Source of the DNA: Multifurca ochricompacta
Taxonomy: Eukaryota; Basidiomycota; Agaricomycetes; Russulales; Russulaceae
DNA: 64,000 nt
Assembly (NCBI GenBank): GCA_022496185.1
Contig: WTXG01000001.1
Coordinates: 806,001-870,000, forward strand
Reading direction: 5' to 3'
Shown in pieces: positions 57,917 to 64,000 of the stretch. The notes under the pieces are model-generated. The model searched no databases and was not told the origin of the DNA. It saw only the letters and a list, made by a program, of their open reading frames with translations. Position 1 is the stretch's first letter. Each line of letters begins with the position of its first letter. Position numbers and translations under genes: made by a program.

Positions 57917-59842
57917 ATGGCTCACACCCACACCCTCAAATCGCACCTTTCTGTGCTCCAGACTAGTGCATCACTATATCAAACTTTGCCCGCCTTTTAT
58001 GTACCACAGATTCTCTCAGACTCAGGCGACGTTGAATCATGGGAACCCGTCTCATATATTCAATTTCTCTTTCACGTTGAGTTGTTTGCAAGACACTGGG
58101 CTCGTGTACTCAAACTCGATGGCATCCCTCAACGGTCCGTCATTGGCATGTGGTAAGTCGAATGGCGCCTCGCTTCGCCGCTCGACACTCAATGATCTAT
58201 CTTATTTTAGGCTGAGCGGCATGACATACATTGACGTTTTGCACATTTATGGTCTCTCACGTGCTGGCTACATCCCGCAACTTTTCAGCATTCGACTCCC
58301 CAACCCTGACGTAGTTTGTGAACTGCTTATCAAAGCGAAAGCCCGTGCGCTTCTCGTGGACCCGTCATTCGAGAGTATCCTAAAAGGTTGCCCCGTCCCA
58401 ACACACCGTGCTGCTATGACTATATACGACATTGACTCCCACGAAGCCCCCCTTCCAAGCCTTCCCACGCTCAGGGAGAGCGATATCGTCTTCGTCTTCC
58501 ACACTAGTGGCTCCACTTCTGGAACACCGAAGCTTGTACCTTGCAGTTTGTCATGGCTTGATTCCGCTGTCACCAAGTCGTATCAAATTGCTAAGCCCAG
58601 CGGTCAAACTGAGCGCAATCAAGATGTCACAGTGTGGATGTGAGTGGTCACGTCTTATCCGTTTGCGTCCAAATTAAGTAGCTTTTTTCAAGGGGGAGCA
58701 TGTGCCACATAGCACAGACATTCAGTGAGTGTTCCCATCGAATCAACCGATCAGATCGTGCTGACTCACTTCACCTGTCAGTGTTTCTTGGGTCACTTCA
58801 ACACGGCGCCTGCACAGTCCAGCCTTCAAAGCAGGCATTCTCGTCGCATGAATTGTCCTTAATGATTCGGGACTGTGGTCTCAACCGCATTAACCAGTTC
58901 GCAACATTCCTCACGCATCATCTTCGTAACTCCCGCCAAAACCCGAGGCTCCTAGCCCTCTTGCAGTCACTGGACGACGTGCTGTACAGTGGGCTGGCAC
59001 TTCCACAAGAAGAGGAAAAGTGGGCACACGGAAACGGGATCAAGTTGCGCGTGAGTTTGGCATACGTTTCAAATACAGGATCGTGCCTGATTTCCCACAA
59101 GAACCTTTTTGGCAGCACCGAATGCGGCGCTATGCTTTTATCAACAAGAGGCTCCGAGGACACAGCAACGCTCCTTCAACCTCTCAAAGGGATGTCTTAC
59201 GCGTTCTTTCCCATTGCTTCACAATCCGCAGCGGAATCCCCTCAGACGGAACAACACTGCAATACAACCCTACTTGAACTTGTCATTCTGAAGGAGTCGC
59301 CGGATTGCCCAGATGGCTCCTTGCGAGCTGCTGATGGGCATTTCCACACGGGTGACCTATTCCAAGAGGTCCGACCTGGCTACTATCTTTCCAAAGGTCG
59401 GGATGACGACTGGATCAAAAGTGAAAACAGCCTCCGATGTGATACGAAGTACGTTTCATGCTCGTTTTTTTTTTTTACCAAGGTCTTGGCTGACTAGTTT
59501 AACAGGGCCATCGAGGACAATGTGCGCGCGACTTGTGGCGACCTGGTGACTGAATGTGTTGTTGTCGGCAATGGCCGCCCATCACCAGCCTTATTCATTG
59601 AAACGAATTCGGAAATGCCTCAGCCCAAGTTGAAACGGGAAGTTCTCCGTCGTACTCGACAGTTCCACTCGAGGAGATACTTGCATGAACGCATCACCTC
59701 AGTAGACCTGATCGTGATCGTTGAAAAGGGTTCATTGCCTAGGACGGCTACCAAGGGCAACGTTCGCAGGAGAGCGACGGAAGAGGCCTTTCGGACTCTT
59801 TTGGACAAAATCTATGGCACAGAATGGACTGGTGCATCATAA
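57917..59842 (+). CDS. Stand-alone AMP-binding (adenylating) enzyme
   Basis: This is an ANL-superfamily acyl-adenylating enzyme. Exons 57917-58152, 58211-58639, 58693-58724, 58782-59448 and 59506-59842 give 566 residues, all in phase. Core motifs: A3 HTSGSTSGTPKLVP (residues ~200), A5 FGSTECGAML, A7 GHFHTGDLF, A8 GRDDDWIKSENSLRCD, and A10 LPRTATKGNVRRRA with the late Lys. The segment order matches the adenylation part of fungal reductase-like NRPS proteins. The protein stops right after A10, with no carrier, reductase or thioesterase domain. No neighbouring biosynthetic genes are seen. The substrate is unknown. It could equally be an acyl-CoA ligase relative. Confidence 0.82.
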
Positions 59843-60056
59843 ATTGATTACGGTGGACTCACCTTATAATGGACAGGGAGTATCTATTACAGCAGCACCC
59901 GCACATCACTTAACACGGATAACTGTATCTCCGGTATTACCATAGCCGTACCAGTAGAATTAATGCTTGCCGAAAGCATAGTACTAAGTAGAGGCATGGA
60001 CTTTTTAGTTTACATCCTTACAATAGTAGTATAATCGCACCCTCTCATAAAGTATC

Positions 60057-61205
60057 TTATTGCTGTCCTTCTTCGTTCCCCAGCGTGTGCGTGTCATCTG
60101 CTATGGTGATAACAACTTGTTCCGAACTTATCCGCATAAGGAGCAACTCGGCATGATCCACGGCAGTCTTGACGTGTACATGGATGTCAACGTATCGCCT
60201 CAGGGACGCCATCCATTGTTCATCGTTGTTTGCAGCCATACTATCGGGGAAAGGCACAACACGAGCTAAGTTCAAAGTGACTCGATGAGTTAGGGAGAGA
60301 TGCATGGCATCATTGAGGTCCGGAAACGAACGGGTCCGATTCATTAATGTTAGGAACGATGAAAGGTGCTGCCTGTGTTGCTGAAAGGCGGCGCTGACAC
60401 TGCTCGCCCTCGAAATTGGAGTAAGCCCCCAATTGACAATAACAATGATAGGGTAATGTGATCGGCGAAAAGTCCGCAGGGCTGTGAGAACTGTTTGAAG
60501 GGGGTTGATAGAGGGGGCAGGTATTGGCGTGGTATGACTCGCTAGGTGAGCCCTAGTGTGTTGTTGCTCCCCGGCGAAACAATCTAGCCAATAAAAGGCG
60601 CTGACGGAGTCAATGGCAAGAAGAGCGATCTCGGAAGTGGGAAGATTGGACATATGATATGATGATAAATTAACTAAGCCAGCGGCGAGCTGTAAGGAGG
60701 ACTTTGGCCGGAAAATGTGAACGTTGCGAAGTGCGACGGAAATGACCTGACTGGTGGGGCATTCTTGTTCAGAAGGGAGGTTATTGTTGTTTGTGAGGCG
60801 CCTTTGGAGTAATGTTTGAAGTCGGCGGATATCAAATGTGCCGTCTGTGTCAAAAACGACTGAGACTTTGTTCCAGCCACCAAAGCGGAGAGGAAGGATA
60901 CAAGAGCAAATAAGGTAGTATAAAAGATGTGTTTTTCCGGAGCCTGAAGGGCCCTGTATCTCAATGATATCACCGCGATGAAGGGAAGATAGATGTAGAT
61001 GATTTGTTGTTGTAGGAATACTTGTAGGGGCGGGAGCTGATTAATTAAGTTAAGTATATGAAAGTAAAAAAAAATATAACTAACAAGTTAATCTTGCATA
61101 TTCAATAGCTATATGATTTAATATGATATGAGTGAGTTGAAGGTGAATTAAAATAAAATACCTCACCTCGTCAAGAGATTCAACAAAGTGTGAGGATGAG
61201 TTCAT
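60057..61205 (-). CDS. XRCC2: XRCC2-like RAD51 paralogue
   Basis: This is a RecA-fold protein of homologous recombination. The main exon is 60057-61036; a first exon at 61167-61205 (MNSSSHFVESLDE) is likely. Walker A is GPSGSGKTHLLYYL (residue ~45), followed by VVFDTDGTFDIRRL as in XRCC2. Walker B is IALLAIDSVSAFYW. The C-terminal part has the IIVIVNWGL strand. Joining the two exons in frame needs one extra G at the donor (~61166), giving 339 residues. The intron between is 130 nt, long for this window. XRCC2 is present in many basidiomycetes but absent from budding yeast. The start lies 110 bp from the divergent neighbour. Confidence 0.8.
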
Positions 61206-61315
61206 CTCAAGAGATATAAAGTTCCCACGTGACTGTCACAGCGGCACGCACGCACACGCGACCCTCATCCTCACCTCATAGTGGCTGCGCTGTATACATA
61301 GCATACAATCATACA

Positions 61316-63725
61316 ATGTCATCAGCATCTACCGCTCCTCCTCGTCGTTCATCATCAAAATCAGCGAATACAATAACAAAGGGTGCCACAGCTCGCTCGG
61401 CAGTCAATCCACGCGTTTCTGCTTCACTCAATTCTCCTCGACGCCCATCCATTAAGAGTCTAACACCCCCACCGATTATTCTAGACGCCCCTAATGTACT
61501 CACCGCTTCGCTCGAACGAGAGACAGAAGAGAAAGAACGCGTCTGTATTCGTCATCATCCGCTCTCAATTCCACACCACTCAATCATCCACAGCTCCTCG
61601 TTCAATTACAAAATAAAGATCAGACCATCACAAACTTGACTGAAGAGATTGCCAACGTATCCACTGCTCTCAACACGGCTGAAGCACGGTTATACGAATT
61701 TTATACCGAACAGGCTAGGGTAGAAGAAGAAATGTCCGCGCGCATTGAGGTGGCAGAAAAGCTCAGAGCGCAGGTTCGCGAGCTTGAAAAGGAGAAGCGT
61801 GATTTACACAGAAGATACAATGAACAAGTGAGCACGCTTACTCAATGTGACACGTAAAGATGATGATAAACACGCGTTTCCAAGACCGCCACTTTTGAGG
61901 CCGAGCGCCAAGCATTCTACGACAACGAGCAACACCTTAAGTCTCGCATTCAATCTCTCACACAAGCACGAAGAAGACGTCATGTACCAAGTTCCCCAAC
62001 TATTCTGATATGCAGGAACCCGACACCGAGGAGGAAGAAGAAGAAGAAGAACCTGTTCAGCCCTACATCTCTCAAGAAAAGGAAGATCTTCATGCGGAAC
62101 CCGTTGAAATGACCGCCCTGAGGCTGGAGCTATCCACCCTTTCCACATCTTATGCCTCGCTCCAGAACACCCTTGTCCTCCTGCAAACCCAACTCGTCGA
62201 CCTGAAGCGAGTGAACAACCAGCTTCAGGAAGAAAATGAAAGCTACAACATTCTCCTGCGCGAAAAGACCTTAAGCGGGCAGTACGGCCTGTTCAGGCAG
62301 GTGAACGGGGACATGTCCAACTTCAGTGATGAGGATGGTCAGACGGATGACATCGGTGATGTCCAAAGTATGCGGAGCGGCGCGCCAAGTAGCCAACTGG
62401 GCACAGTCGACGAGCACCCAGACGAGGGAGTTCTGCATACCAACTTCGGCACGGATCGTGGCGACCTCATCCAAAGTTCTGACGATGAGGGATCTTTAGG
62501 GAGAGAAGGTTCGAATCGCGTCAAGCGCAGCCGCCACGGTCGTGGTCGTCATGGCGGTTCTTCACATTCCCCCGCCCCTCGCGGGGAGTCTCTCGCTGGG
62601 TTGCCCATCACTGGTCCTGGGCTCGACCTGGCTGCCGAGCTCGGGAGGGCTGAAAACAAGGACATCTTAGATGGGGGTCATGTAGCCGATGTCCCTGGTC
62701 TGCCGAAAGACAAACGAGGAAAGAAGGGCCTGTCCGAATCTAGGAAGACATCCACAGCCGAGCCTGGAATCGAACATAACGCCTCTCTTAATGAAGTCGA
62801 CTCTCTAAGGAGCGAGATTAAGTCTCTCAAAGATGCAAACAAGGCTCTCTCTCTATACGCATCAAAAATAATTGACAGGATCATAGCTCAGGAAGGGTTC
62901 GAACATGTCTTGGCCGTTGATTATGAGCCAAAAACACCCGCTACCCCTACAACGACGATAGCTTCTCCGTACACATCCGGAGAGGCTGACAAGAAACCGA
63001 AGCGACGAAATACAATGTTCGCTCGCTCGGACTCGAATCCCCCTCCGCGTATTGAAAAACTCACTACATTCGACTCGCCACCTACGAGTATTTCTCCTCC
63101 ATCACGTTCGAATCGGCGCTCATTGTCCTTCGATTGGCGTGCGTTCTCTCCTTTCGTGAGCGGAGATAAGGACAAGAAACCTGAGGTAAACCCGAACCTT
63201 CGCCCTCTCACTCTCAAACCTGGTAGCATCAGCGGCGCGCGCAAGCTCGAAACGCTTGAGGATGAGGAAGATCGAAAGGAACGCGAACGGCTAAATGCGA
63301 CCATGAAACTCATGGGCATCGAGAAGCCGTCGGTACCACCGCCAATTCAGAAGAGTTACTCGACTCCAGAAACTCCCACCACAGCGGTGGAGAGTGTACC
63401 CAATCCTTCTTTTACGTCCCGTTTTTCATTCTTCCGTCGTGCAACCGCACCGTCGGATGTGGCAACAGATCTACCTCTTGCGGCATCGCAAGGGAATCCT
63501 ATCAGCCTCACTCATGATACTCTTGCTCGGGCACAGGCGGAAGAATCACTTGCTGGGCTTGACGCGCAAGAGCGCATTCTTGGCGCAGAATTGGCCAAGG
63601 GTGGTAACGGTGGTTTCACCGAGATCTTACCCCATCGCAAGTCGGGCAGTAGACGCTCAGTTACCAGCGGGGGTGGCAGTGGCAGCACCGTATGGAGTGC
63701 AGGTCGTGCTGGTGAAGACGATTGA
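61316..63725 (+). CDS. Long coiled-coil protein, possibly Uds1-type septation protein
   Basis: The best match by eye is the fungal Uds1 (up-regulated during septation) group, from the block ESYNILLREKTLSGQYGLF; this is tentative. Exons 61316-61827 and 61885-63725 give about 784 residues when single bases near 61540 and 61991 are restored. Layout: Ser/Pro-rich start, coiled coil at ~95-170 (AEARLYEFYTEQARVEEEMS, RIEVAEKLRAQVRELEKEKR), an acidic Glu run (residues ~215), a second coiled coil (RVNNQLQEENESYN), a basic linker, a third helix (LRSEIKSLKDANKALSLYAS), and a Ser/Pro-rich C-terminal half. Septum or cell-cortex location would be an inference from the family. Confidence 0.7.
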
Positions 63726-64000
63726 TTACGCCAAACTGCTTTTCAAACTGTACACGGAGAAGGGTGCCACCGCTTGCGAATACCATCATTTACCCCGCCT
63801 TTTCCCACTAATTCACGAGCAACTTACGGAACGCATACATATCTGATAGGTACTGTAAAATGTATACCCCATGTAAATTCCATGCACAAAGGATCAAAAG
63901 ATGCAACCCTGATCATTACGGTGTCACACAAAGCGAAGGTTCGGATAATGCTTGCGGGGACAATAGAAAGCAGTAAACCCGGAAATTATCGGCAAAGATG
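63726..64000. other. 3' flank of the coiled-coil gene, nothing further seen
   Basis: No supported gene, repeat or RNA in the last 275 bases. It presumably contains the 3' UTR. Confidence 0.5.

Noticed and set aside
1..64000. CRISPR arrays, operons, ribosome binding sites, phage or biosynthetic gene cluster
   Set aside because: The sequence is intron-rich eukaryotic nuclear DNA; no evenly spaced repeats, integrases or clustered biosynthetic enzymes are present.

Overview
This window is nuclear DNA from a filamentous basidiomycete, most likely a mushroom-forming agaricomycete. The signs are about 30 intron-rich genes packed on both strands, introns mostly 45-65 nt long, a PriA-like cysteine-rich secreted protein, a basidiomycete-type HapX regulator, and fungal versions of SPB1, SLS1, APC4, SEC39 and VPS18. 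No plasmid, phage, CRISPR or bacterial feature is visible.

Layout, left to right. 1-3.6 kb: SPP1/CFP1-like PHD protein of the Set1 complex (5' end cut off). 3.8-6 kb: LSM1, an intron-containing tRNA-Ser(TGA), complex I subunit NDUFA5 and, divergent from it, mitoribosomal bL32. 6.2-8.3 kb: a PAP2 phosphatase and a membrane-anchored methyltransferase. 8.4-14.4 kb: DRS1 helicase and APC4. 15-16.5 kb: a bZIP factor, then a 2.1-kb gene desert. 18.6-23.3 kb: a cysteine-rich secretory-pathway membrane protein, ARP1 (dynactin), RPS24 and a UPF0132-like membrane protein. 23.6-26.1 kb: two secreted proteins, the second PriA-like. 26.4-34.4 kb: NIP7, SEC39, a Ser/Pro-rich coiled-coil protein and CGR1. 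34.5-42.1 kb: VPS18, a MITE-like element, a zinc-finger protein and a TMEM256/DUF423 protein. 42.2-50.4 kb: SPB1, SLS1 and a GIT1-like permease. 51.9-63.7 kb: HAPX, a PPR protein, a stand-alone adenylating enzyme, an XRCC2-like recombinase and a septation-type coiled-coil protein.

The genes are mostly housekeeping. Four 60S assembly factors (DRS1, NIP7, CGR1, SPB1) and RPS24 lie within 37 kb, with several mitochondrial genes (NDUFA5, bL32, SLS1, the PPR protein) and trafficking genes (SEC39, VPS18) between them. Many genes share short divergent promoters.

The strongest window-wide signal is not a gene. About 26 positions in 13 genes need exactly one extra base to keep a conserved protein in frame, never one fewer, and often next to a short homopolymer. 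This looks like indel error in the assembly rather than biology. With those bases allowed for, exon lengths add up to whole codons in every gene I could check. Exon coordinates come from reading frames and splice signals only; a few could be off by a base or use a neighbouring splice site.
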